Below the pieces are notes generated by a model. The model worked only from the letters and a program-made list of their open reading frames with translations, had not been told where the DNA came from and ran no database searches. From assembly GCA_015494775.1 (NCBI GenBank), contig WGAP01000199.1, positions 1 to 6,296 on the forward strand: DNA of 6,296 nt, read 5' to 3'. The stretch's first letter is position 1. Every line of letters starts with the position of its first letter. This document shows, in pieces, positions 1 through 5,171 of this stretch. Position numbers and translations under genes: made by a program. The DNA comes from Flavobacteriales bacterium. Its GTDB lineage: Bacteria > Bacteroidota > Bacteroidia > Flavobacteriales > Flavobacteriaceae.

Positions 1-368
1 AACAAGTGGCCCGTGAAATGTTCGACACGCTGGGCATCGATGCCGAGGTCATCGATGTGCAATCCCTGGCACCTTTCGATTTGGAGCACGACATTGTCAA
101 GAGTTTGCAAAAAACCGGCCGTTTGCTCATTATCGACGAAGATGTGCCCGGTGGAGCCGCGGCCTATATTTTGGATAAAATTCTTAATGAACAAGGCGGT
201 TATTATTACCTGGACAGCGAACCGCAAACGCTTACGGCCAAGGAACACCGTCCGGCTTATGCTTCGGACGGGGATTATTTTTCGAAACCTTCGGCCGAAG
301 ATATTTGGGAAAAGGTTTACGGCATCATGTCCGAAGCCCGGCCGGGCAAGTATCCGCCTTTGGGCTGA
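1..368 (+). CDS. 2-oxoacid (branched-chain type) dehydrogenase E1 component, C-terminal part (5' end outside window)
   Basis: This is the carboxy-terminal end of a thiamine-diphosphate-dependent E1 dehydrogenase, which decarboxylates a 2-oxoacid and passes the acyl group to the lipoyl E2 subunit. The frame is open from the left edge (first full codon at base 3) and stops at TGA 366-368, giving about 121 residues. The visible part is the transketolase C-terminal domain: an IDAEVIDVQSLAPFD strand-helix, then LLIIDEDVPGGAAAYI (the E1-beta 'vivdE...gg.gaei' position), then TAKEHRPAYASDGDYFSKPS near the end. That last stretch is the form I associate with the long alpha-beta fused E1 proteins of Bacteroidota. 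Whether this one is fused, and whether the substrate is branched-chain 2-oxoacids or pyruvate, cannot be told from the tail. A GTG at base 6 is internal, not the start. No strong terminator follows directly; the hairpin at 455-480 lies 87 bases downstream. Confidence 0.85.
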   Translation, partial: QVAREMFDTLGIDAEVIDVQSLAPFDLEHDIVKSLQKTGRLLIIDEDVPGGAAAYILDKILNEQGGYYYLDSEPQTLTAKEHRPAYASDGDYFSKPSAEDIWEKVYGIMSEARPGKYPPLG

Positions 369-391
369 ATCCGATTGCTTCGACAAAAATC

Positions 392-418
392 AACTCAAAA
401 CTAAGAACTCAAAACTAA
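392..418. repeat. Two tandem copies of a 13-base A/C-rich repeat
   Basis: AACTCAAAACTAA occurs at 392-404 and again, unchanged, at 406-418, separated by a single G, so the period is 14. It sits 24 bases after the E1 stop codon and directly before the first copy of the 23-base head motif. Low-complexity 'actcaaaactaag' strings of this kind are common between genes in Bacteroidota; no function is evident. Confidence 0.85.
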
Positions 419-420
419 TT

Positions 421-443
421 TTGCGCCAGGAATGGGAGTAGTT
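421..443 (+). repeat. Intergenic element head, copy 1 (degenerate)
   Basis: This 23-base stretch begins TTGCGCCAGG and continues ATGGGAG after one variable base. It matches 878-900 at 20 of 23 positions; the differences are at 431, 439 and 440. In copy 1 the AGCGG of copy 2 has become AGTAG. Like copy 2 it is followed closely by a perfect hairpin (455-480). I read it as the worn left boundary of a repeat family, because heads ending in AGCGG recur between genes in Flavobacteriia and relatives; that comparison is from memory. Confidence 0.65.
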
Positions 444-454
444 GTTTTCTTGTT

Positions 455-480
455 CTTTCTTTTGCTTGCCCAAAAGAAAG
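455..480. repeat. Perfect 10-bp hairpin (arms 455-464 / 471-480)
   Basis: CTTTCTTTTG pairs with CAAAAGAAAG across a six-base loop (465-470). The arms are polypyrimidine/polypurine. No T-run follows, so it is not a standard intrinsic terminator on the plus strand, although it could still slow transcription leaving the E1 gene. Confidence 0.8.
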
Positions 481-502
481 CACCAAATCATTAAAAATGT
501 TT

Positions 503-540
503 TTTGTTCGGCGAAGCCGAACAAAGAAAAGGGCACTTTT
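503..540. repeat. Two adjacent hairpins, 503-525 and 527-540
   Basis: TTTGTTCGGC (503-512) pairs perfectly with GCCGAACAAA (516-525) over a three-base GAA loop. One base later AAAAG (527-531) pairs with CTTTT (536-540) over GGCA. The first is GC-cored with A/T flanks and could terminate transcription weakly in either direction. It is part of a chain with 455-480, 551-590 and 599-637. Confidence 0.8.
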
Positions 541-550
541 ACAATAAATT

Positions 551-590
551 TTTCGGGGCATCATCAGGTTAAATTTATGACGCCCCGAAA
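551..590. repeat. Imperfect 13-bp hairpin (551-564 / 577-590)
   Basis: TTTCGGGGC (551-559) pairs with GCCCCGAAA (582-590). After one mismatch (560/581), TCAT (561-564) pairs with ATGA (577-580), leaving a 12-base AT-rich loop. It is the third member of the hairpin chain downstream of the first element head. Confidence 0.8.
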
Positions 591-598
591 ACCGCGGT

Positions 599-637
599 CA
601 AAATTTGGCGGGCTGCGCCCTGGGGTTCCAAATTTTG
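599..637. repeat. Perfect 10-bp inverted repeat with an inner hairpin
   Basis: CAAAATTTGG (599-608) and CCAAATTTTG (628-637) are exact reverse complements. Their loop carries its own small stem, GGGC (610-613) with GCCC (617-620). AT-rich outer arms with a GC-rich inner stem are unlike a terminator and more like a repeat element core. Confidence 0.8.
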
Positions 638-773
638 CTCGCCTATTTTGGTGAAAAAGATTTTTTATCCGCTTCGCGAATCTTGGATTTTTCCATTAAT
701 GCTCCTGCCTTTGATTGGTCGATGTTCATTTTTTTTTTTGAGCGCGACTTGCCGCGCGGGGAAAAAGCCGGCG

Positions 774-869
774 GCTGAGTGCTGCGAACGCAGTGAGCAG
801 TGTATCGAAGCCCCGGCCGGTCAATACGGTCACTTCGATACAATTTTTGCTATGCAAAAATCACTCAGC
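774..869. repeat. Nested palindromic unit that can fold as a four-way junction
   Basis: Four perfect stems nest in 96 bases. The closing stem is GCTGAGTG (774-781) with CACTCAGC (862-869). Arm A is CTGC/GCAG (782-785/790-793, GAAC loop). Arm B is TGTATCGAAG (801-810) with CTTCGATACA (833-842). Arm C is ATTTTTGC (843-850) with GCAAAAAT (854-861). Arms B and C and the closing strand abut with no unpaired base; only 794-800 is left single-stranded. The B loop holds CGGTCA twice (818-823, 827-832). It is not a tRNA: stem lengths are wrong and there is no T-loop or anticodon arm pattern. It is probably a compound of short palindromic repeats of the REP type, but the regularity is notable. Confidence 0.7.
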
Positions 870-877
870 GACCTACG

Positions 878-900
878 TTGCGCCAGGGATGGGAGCGGTT
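878..900 (+). repeat. Intergenic element head, copy 2
   Basis: This is the second copy of the 23-base head (20 of 23 identical to 421-443). It ends in GAGCGG (893-898), and the same hexamer returns at 1003-1008 on the far side of the hairpin 901-1000, followed by ACAGCCCGAC. Head, hairpin and AGCGG-containing tail is the layout I recall for a repeat family scattered between genes in Bacteroidota. This copy looks intact where copy 1 is worn. Confidence 0.65.
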
Positions 901-1000
901 ATGCGCGGGCGGCACGCCGCAGGCCTGCCGGGGCGGCGGGGCGACCAGTGGGGAGCCACGTCCGCCACGCCCGCAGGGCAAGAGCGAGCCGCACGCGCAT
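901..1000. repeat. 100-base GC-rich hairpin, core of element copy 2
   Basis: The outer stem is ATGCGCG (901-907) with CGCGCAT (994-1000) and, after one mismatch, GCGGC (909-913) with GCCGC (988-992). Further in, CCTGC (924-928) pairs with GCAGG (973-977), GGCGG (935-939) with CCGCC (962-966), and GTGG (948-951) with CCAC (956-959) at the tip over a four-base loop. The successive stems share one axis, so the whole block can fold as one interrupted rod. The unit is bracketed by GAGCGG direct repeats at 893-898 and 1003-1008. Confidence 0.7.
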
Positions 1001-1009
1001 TTGAGCGGA

Positions 1010-1180
1010 CAGCCCGACGGCGCCGGTGTTCGGCCCGCCAAGCGGGAGGCCGCTCCGTCGGCCGAAGCGCTTGGCGTTGGCCCCGCCGCGGCGCCGAAGG
1101 CGCCGGCGAATTGCCGCAGGCAAGTCGCGCGGGCTTCCGCCCGCCGGCGGGGCCCCGAACCCAAGGCGCCGGGGCGCCCT
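1010..1180. repeat. Very GC-rich tail with five short hairpins
   Basis: After the element tail, G+C stays near 80% until it drops abruptly at 1180 into AAAAAATATTTT. Perfect short stems follow one another: CCCGC/GCGGG (1034-1038/1042-1046), GGCGCC/GGCGCC with a GAA loop (1090-1104), TTGCC/GGCAA (1111-1123), GCGGGC/GCCCGC (1129-1134/1139-1144) and GGCGCC/GGCGCC (1165-1178). No gene is supported. Composition differs from every neighbouring gene, which suggests expansion or insertion of repeat DNA. Confidence 0.65.
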
Positions 1181-1219
1181 AAAAAATATTTTGTCAGTCC
1201 GGGGCAAGACGAGTTTTTG

Positions 1220-1245
1220 TAACTTGCATCCAAAGATGCATGTTA
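1220..1245. promoter_or_regulatory. Inverted repeat overlapping the pncA start codon
   Basis: Bases 1220-1230 (TAACTTGCATC) pair with 1235-1245 (GATGCATGTTA) at 10 of 11 positions, the only mismatch being 1224/1241, over a CAAA loop. The right arm ends on the A of the ATG at 1245 and contains the alternative ATG at 1236. In RNA it could hide the start of pncA; as DNA it has the symmetry of an operator for a dimeric repressor. Neither role is shown by the sequence, and it could also simply be the right-most member of the repeat mosaic. Confidence 0.5.
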
Positions 1246-1805
1246 TGAAAAATTCCGCCCTTTTTATCGTGGATGTGCAAAACGATTTCCTGGCCGGCGG
1301 CGCCCTGGCCGTGCCGCAGGGCGATGAAGTGATTGCACCCATCAACGCGTTGCAAAAGCAGTTCGAATGGATTTTTGCATCCAAAGATTGGCATCCGGCC
1401 GACACCAAGCATTTCGACCAATGGCCCGTGCATTGCGTGCGCGGCACCCGTGGCGCCCGCTTTCCCGAAACGCTGCATATTTCGCGCATCGAAAAGGTGC
1501 TGCTCAAAGGCACCGGCGTATCCGACGACGGCTATTCGGCCTTTGAGGCCACCAATGCCGATTTGGAATTCTGCCTGCGCTCGCGCGGGATCCGTCAACT
1601 GTTCGTTTGCGGCTTGGCCACCGACTATTGCGTGAAAGCCACGGCCCTGGATGCAGCCCGTTTGGGCTTCGACGTTTTTGTGGTTCGCGCCGCCGTGCGG
1701 GCCGTAAACCTGCAAGCCGACGACGAACAAAAGGCCTTTGCCGAGATGGAAGCCGCCGGCGTTCATATCATCCAATCCGACCAAATCACCAAATTCCGCC
1801 TATGA
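1245..1805 (+). CDS. pncA: Nicotinamidase
   Basis: It hydrolyses nicotinamide to nicotinate and ammonia in the cytoplasm, the first step of NAD salvage through the Preiss-Handler route. The 186-residue product is an isochorismatase-fold protein with the whole nicotinamidase signature: catalytic Asp10 (FIVDVQNDF), Lys88 (VLLKGTG) and nucleophile Cys129 (CGLATDYCVKATALDA). Metal ligands are expected at Asp48 and His50 (KDWHPADTKHF) and His63 (WPVHCVRGT). Length fits the family (roughly 180-215). I chose ATG 1245 (MKNSALFIVDVQ) because it starts just before the first strand. ATG 1236 would add three residues and lies inside a hairpin, and the frame open further upstream (from 1026) only reads through repeat DNA. 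The stop overlaps the yicC start as ATGA, so the two are probably co-transcribed. Confidence 0.93.
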   Translation: MKNSALFIVDVQNDFLAGGALAVPQGDEVIAPINALQKQFEWIFASKDWHPADTKHFDQWPVHCVRGTRGARFPETLHISRIEKVLLKGTGVSDDGYSAFEATNADLEFCLRSRGIRQLFVCGLATDYCVKATALDAARLGFDVFVVRAAVRAVNLQADDEQKAFAEMEAAGVHIIQSDQITKFRL

Positions 1806-2662
1806 TGTATTCCATGACCGGCTACGGACAGGCCGAGACCGAAATTCAAGGCCGGATTTACCGCGTGGAAATCCGTAGCGTTAATGCCAAATATAACGAC
1901 ATCAGTTTGCGACTTCCGCAAAGTTTTCGCACCAAGGAAATGGACATCCGCAAACGGCTGCAAGCCCGGCTGCGCCGCGGAAAAATCCAATTGACACTCA
2001 CCGAGGAAATAGCCCCCGACACGGCGCGTTTGCAACTGAACGAAGGCGTGCTGGAAAGTTACCGGAAAAAATTGCAAGGCCTGTATCCCGAGGCCGACAT
2101 CAACCACCTGTTGCCGGCCTTGCTTCGGTTGCCCGACATTTGGCAAACGCCCGAAGAAGACATCGAAACGCTGTGGGCCGCCGTGGAACCGCTCATCGAA
2201 CGGGCCGTAACGGCCTTGAACGATTACCGGCTGTCGGAAGGCGAAGCCGTTTTTCGCGATTTGGAAAAACATTTGGCTGCAATTCGGGGATGTTTGGCGC
2301 AAATCGAAAAATCGGACCCGGAACGAATGCAAAAAATCCGCGCGCGGCTCCACAAACTCACGGCCGACATCATAGACCGGGCCGACCCTGCACGCCTGGA
2401 ACTGGAACTGCTTCTCTTTGCCGACAAACTGGACATCAACGAGGAAAAACAACGCCTGCGCCACCATTTGGAATATTTCGAACAAACCATGCGGAACGAT
2501 CATCCCGAAAAAGGGAAAAAACTGAATTTTATCGCCCAGGAAATGGGGCGCGAAATCAACACCATCGGGTCCAAAGCCAACGATGCCGGCATCCAAAAAT
2601 GTGTGGTGGAAATGAAGGAAGCCCTGGAAAAAATCAAGGAACAAACGGCTAATATCCTGTAA
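1802..2662 (+). CDS. yicC: YicC/YloC-family endoribonuclease
   Basis: Members of this family are cytoplasmic endoribonucleases; E. coli YicC has been linked to small-RNA decay. The 286-residue product is nearly the same length as the E. coli protein. It opens with the family hallmark MMYSMTGYGQAE, followed by EIRSVNAKYNDISLRLP in the N-terminal YicC domain. It ends with the DUF1732 domain: DINEEKQRLRHHLEYF from about residue 211, then QEMGREINTIGSKAND at 246-261 and a closing KIKEQTANIL. The start at 1802 forms a 4-base ATGA overlap with the pncA stop; ATG 1805 or 1814 are possible but fit the family start less well. The middle part (about 80-200) is variable and helical, as usual. The next gene begins 5 bases downstream. 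It is not gmk, which commonly follows yicC in Bacteroidota and Firmicutes. Confidence 0.92.
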   Translation: MMYSMTGYGQAETEIQGRIYRVEIRSVNAKYNDISLRLPQSFRTKEMDIRKRLQARLRRGKIQLTLTEEIAPDTARLQLNEGVLESYRKKLQGLYPEADINHLLPALLRLPDIWQTPEEDIETLWAAVEPLIERAVTALNDYRLSEGEAVFRDLEKHLAAIRGCLAQIEKSDPERMQKIRARLHKLTADIIDRADPARLELELLLFADKLDINEEKQRLRHHLEYFEQTMRNDHPEKGKKLNFIAQEMGREINTIGSKANDAGIQKCVVEMKEALEKIKEQTANIL

Positions 2663-2667
2663 GTTCG

Positions 2668-3717
2668 ATGTATGATTATATTGTAGTGGGCTTGGGCTTG
2701 GCCGGATGGGCGTTTACGCGCGTGCTGGAAGAAAACCGCAAACGTTTTACGGTGTTCGATCCCGGAGAACCCAATGCTTCGACAGCGTCGGCCGGTGTGT
2801 ATAATCCGGTTATTCTCAAACGTTTTACCCTGGCCTGGAAAGCGGCCGAATTTTTGCCTTATGCCGTTCTGCAATACCGCCGGTATGAAATGGAAACCGG
2901 CCGGAAGTTCGTTTTTCCCGTGCCCATTTACCGCAAAATCGCTTCGGCGGCCGAACAAAACGAGTGGCAAACGGCGGCAGGGCGTCCCGTGTTTGAAGAC
3001 TACATGGACGATATTCGTTTCGAAAACTTTCCGGGTATCGATGCGCCTTTCGGTTTTGGCGTAACCAAAAACACGGGCTTGGTGGATGTGGCGGGTTTAT
3101 TGCAAACAAGGCGCGAGGCATTGGAAAAACGCGGTTTGCTGCGGCGCGAGCCCTTGGATTATTCCCGATTGGAAATATCGAAAAGCAAAGTCCGTTATGG
3201 CGACATCGAAGCGCGCCGGGTGGTATTTGCCGAAGGTTTCGGACTAAAACAAAATCCTTTTTTCGGGCATTTGCCCTTGATGGGCACCAAGGGCGAGACT
3301 TTACGGCTGCGAATACCTTATACGGATTGGCCGGTTATCAAGTCCAATGTTTTCCTTGCGCCCATACCGGGTTCGGAAGAATATCTGACCGGCGCCACCT
3401 ACGAGTGGACCGACAAGACCACCGAACCTACGCGGCAAGCCAGGGAATTATTGAGCGGAAAATTGGAAAAACTCTTCACGGGGCCTTATACCGTTACGGG
3501 CCAAACGGCGGGCATCCGTCCTACGGTCAAAGACAGGCGTCCGCTGCTGGGCGTTCATCCCGCGTATCCGTCCCTGGCGGTTTTCAACGGACTGGGAACA
3601 CGCGGGTTGATACTTGCGCCGCGCTTGGCGCGTATGCTTTACGAACATCTGGAATTCGGAATGGAATTGTTGCCCGAAACCGATATAAAACGCTGGGAAA
3701 AACCTTCAAAAATATAA
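2668..3717 (+). CDS. FAD-dependent oxidoreductase, DAO fold, substrate unknown
   Basis: This 349-residue protein belongs to the D-amino-acid oxidase/glycine oxidase-like FAD family (DAO). The dinucleotide-binding motif G8-L-G10-L-A-G13 lies at the very N-terminus (YDYIVVGLGLAGWAF). The acidic residue at the end of the second strand is Asp31, where Glu is more usual. A STASAGVYNPVILKR segment follows, in the place of the 'S..gag...P' flavin loop. Near the C-terminus, GIRPTVKDRRPLLG (about 280-295) and NGLGTRGLILAPRLA (about 307) form the typical second FAD contact. No signal peptide or membrane helix is seen, so it is cytoplasmic. Homologues of this size are widespread in Bacteroidota but I know no assigned substrate. 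It vaguely resembles the MnmC C-terminal oxidase domain, which is too weak to name it. It sits 5 bases after yicC, probably in the same transcript. Confidence 0.85.
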   Translation: MYDYIVVGLGLAGWAFTRVLEENRKRFTVFDPGEPNASTASAGVYNPVILKRFTLAWKAAEFLPYAVLQYRRYEMETGRKFVFPVPIYRKIASAAEQNEWQTAAGRPVFEDYMDDIRFENFPGIDAPFGFGVTKNTGLVDVAGLLQTRREALEKRGLLRREPLDYSRLEISKSKVRYGDIEARRVVFAEGFGLKQNPFFGHLPLMGTKGETLRLRIPYTDWPVIKSNVFLAPIPGSEEYLTGATYEWTDKTTEPTRQARELLSGKLEKLFTGPYTVTGQTAGIRPTVKDRRPLLGVHPAYPSLAVFNGLGTRGLILAPRLARMLYEHLEFGMELLPETDIKRWEKPSKI

Positions 3718-3741
3718 GGCGAAGTAACGACGGAAAATAAT

Positions 3742-3749
3742 TACCTTTG
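3742..3749 (+). promoter_or_regulatory. Possible Bacteroidota -7 box (TACCTTTG)
   Basis: TACCTTTG fits the TAnnTTTG consensus of the Bacteroidota primary sigma factor and lies 21 bases before ATG 3771, in the short gap after the oxidoreductase gene. A start site about 6 bases downstream would leave an A-rich leader of about 15 bases, normal for this phylum. I find no TTG -33 box at the expected distance, so the call rests on the -7 box alone. Confidence 0.4.
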
Positions 3750-3770
3750 AAAGGAAAAAATACAAGCGAG

Positions 3771-5153
3771 ATGAAAAAATTTCTTTTATTGTTTTTGCTG
3801 ACCGGCTGGATGTGGCAAACCCGGGCCCAGTCGCTCATCAATGCCGGGCCGATGATAGGCAATACGGGAATGACCGAAGTAACTTTATGGATACAAACCA
3901 CCCGGCCGGCCGGCGTTAAATTTACTTATTGGCTCCACGGTGCGGACTTGGTGCGCGCCCATAGCACCGAAGTTTGTCATACCACCAAGGAAAATGCTTA
4001 TGTGTGTAAGGTAAAAATCAAGAATTTGAAACCCGGCACGGCCTATGATTATGCCGTGGTTATCAACGGGAAACGTCAAAAATTTCCCTACAAATTGACC
4101 TTCAAAACCCAGGAATTGTGGCGATGGCACAAAGCGCCTTCGGATTTCAGTTTTGTGTTCGGTTCGGGAGCATACATCAATGACCCGCAGTGGGATCGTC
4201 CCGGTAGTCCTTACGGCGGGCATTATCGCATCTATGAAAGCATTGCCGACCAGCATCCCGATTTTATGATTTGGGGCGGCGATAATATTTACCTGCGTCA
4301 GGGCGAATGGAATTCGCGCGACCGCATCATTTACCGCTACACCCACGACCGCCATACGCCGGAATTACAACGCCTGCTGGGCACCGTGGCCCATTATGCC
4401 ATCCTGGATGACCACGATTTCGGGCCCAACGATTCGGACGGCAGTTTTTGGAACAAAAACACCGCCATTGATGTTTTCAAACTTTTTTGGGCCAATCCGT
4501 CGGTGGGTGTGGGCAATTTGAAAGGCGCCATTTGTATGTTCAGTTGGAACGATGCCGATTTCTTTTTGCTGGACAACCGTTACTACCGCGATGCCAACGA
4601 CCTGAAAACCAAGCGACCCAAAACTATGTTGGGTAAAGAACAGTTGGAATGGCTCAAAAACGCCTTGGCCAAAAGCCATGCCCGCTTCAAGTTCATTGTG
4701 ATGGGCGGACAATTTCTGAACACCGCCCGCAGGTTTGAAACATACAGCAACCACGGCTTTGCCGCCGAACGTGAAGCAATCATCGATTTTATTTTGGACC
4801 AGGATGTGCGCAATGTGATTTTCCTGACCGGCGACCGCCACGAAAGCGAAATCAGCGTATATAATCCGGGCAACGGCCAACCGGCCATTTTCGACCTTAC
4901 TTCATCGCCCTTTACCAGCGGGCCCAACACCCATGCCGCCAAGGAAGTAAATATGCTACGCGTGCCCGGCTCGGTGATTATGCGACGTAATTTCGCACGG
5001 GTGGACATCAAAGGCAAAGGCAAAGACCGCCACGTGGAAGTAAGTTACTTCGATACGGACGGAAAATTGATTTATACCTACAAATTGGACTTTAATCATC
5101 CGGTGCCCCAGGTGGTGCGTAAAGACAAGGTTTTGATGCCAACGCATCATTGA
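3771..5153 (+). CDS. Exported PhoD-like alkaline phosphatase/phosphodiesterase
   Basis: A 460-residue PhoD-like metallophosphatase expected to release phosphate from phosphoesters outside the cytoplasm. A Sec signal peptide is visible (MKK, hydrophobic 4-14, likely cleavage after Ala19 in TRAQS), with no twin-arginine motif, unlike B. subtilis PhoD. The N-terminal beta domain (about 22-112, INAGPMIGNTGMTEVTLWI) precedes the catalytic domain. That domain carries GGDNIY (169-174: metal-ligand Asp171 and the probable iron-binding Tyr174), DDHDFGPND (213-221), LLDNRYYR (266-273), GGQF (312-315) and TGDRHESE (353-360). The usual GSCAY motif reads GSGAY (131-135), so the ligand cysteine is replaced by Gly133. 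An in-frame TTG at 3747 overlaps the putative promoter and would spoil the signal peptide, so ATG 3771 is preferred. It is 53 bases from the upstream stop and followed by a strong terminator. Confidence 0.88.
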   Translation: MKKFLLLFLLTGWMWQTRAQSLINAGPMIGNTGMTEVTLWIQTTRPAGVKFTYWLHGADLVRAHSTEVCHTTKENAYVCKVKIKNLKPGTAYDYAVVINGKRQKFPYKLTFKTQELWRWHKAPSDFSFVFGSGAYINDPQWDRPGSPYGGHYRIYESIADQHPDFMIWGGDNIYLRQGEWNSRDRIIYRYTHDRHTPELQRLLGTVAHYAILDDHDFGPNDSDGSFWNKNTAIDVFKLFWANPSVGVGNLKGAICMFSWNDADFFLLDNRYYRDANDLKTKRPKTMLGKEQLEWLKNALAKSHARFKFIVMGGQFLNTARRFETYSNHGFAAEREAIIDFILDQDVRNVIFLTGDRHESEISVYNPGNGQPAIFDLTSSPFTSGPNTHAAKEVNMLRVPGSVIMRRNFARVDIKGKGKDRHVEVSYFDTDGKLIYTYKLDFNHPVPQVVRKDKVLMPTHH

Positions 5154-5171
5154 CAATATTCGTTCACGGAC

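Larger units (their letters stand above)
369..1244. other. Gene-free repeat mosaic between E1 and pncA
   Basis: No credible gene lies in these 876 bases. The open frames that cross it change base composition with the DNA beneath them, run through perfect hairpins and match no family I know. It has three zones: an AT-rich left part (about 369-740) with a tandem repeat and a chain of hairpins; a middle palindromic unit (774-869); and a right part (878-1180) that is about 80% G+C by hand count (223 of 280 in 901-1180). A run of 11 T at 729-739 separates left and middle. Between 640 and 773 I see only short palindromes (CGC-TTC-GCG at 670-678, AGATT/AATCT at 658-662/679-683). The whole looks like accumulated intergenic repeat elements rather than one unit. 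Confidence 0.75.

Noticed and set aside
442..654. 70-residue plus-strand open frame (MFSCSFFCLPKRKHQ...)
   Set aside because: It reads straight through four hairpins of the repeat chain and has no family match. Such CLPKRK-type frames arise wherever this repeat occurs, so it is a repeat by-product.
774..869. tRNA or tmRNA-like cloverleaf
   Set aside because: The closing stem is 8 bp with no CCA, no GTTC-type T-loop, no anticodon arm of 5 bp with a 7-base loop, and arm B has a 22-base loop.
421..900. CRISPR array
   Set aside because: There are only two copies of a degenerate 23-base unit, 457 bases apart, with no regular spacers and no cas genes.
648..1004. 118-residue plus-strand frame and overlapping frames from 793 and 800
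   Set aside because: Three frames are open at once in GC-rich repeat DNA; the products are Arg/Ala/Gly-rich, change character at repeat borders and lack any domain.
1026..1244. 73-residue N-terminal extension of the nicotinamidase
   Set aside because: The frame happens to be open through GC-rich repeats. The translation is Arg/Pro-rich and the enzyme fold begins right after Met at 1245.
865..1513. Minus-strand frames 865-1233 and 899-1513
   Set aside because: They are antisense shadows of repeat DNA and of pncA, helped by the lack of stops in high-GC sequence.
1763..2644. 293-residue minus-strand frame opposite yicC
   Set aside because: It is long but an exact shadow of the yicC frame; Phe/Gln/Val-rich, no domain, and yicC has full family motifs.
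3747..3770. TTG start at 3747 for the phosphatase
   Set aside because: It would put eight polar residues before the signal peptide and overlaps the TACCTTTG box; ATG 3771 starts a normal signal peptide.
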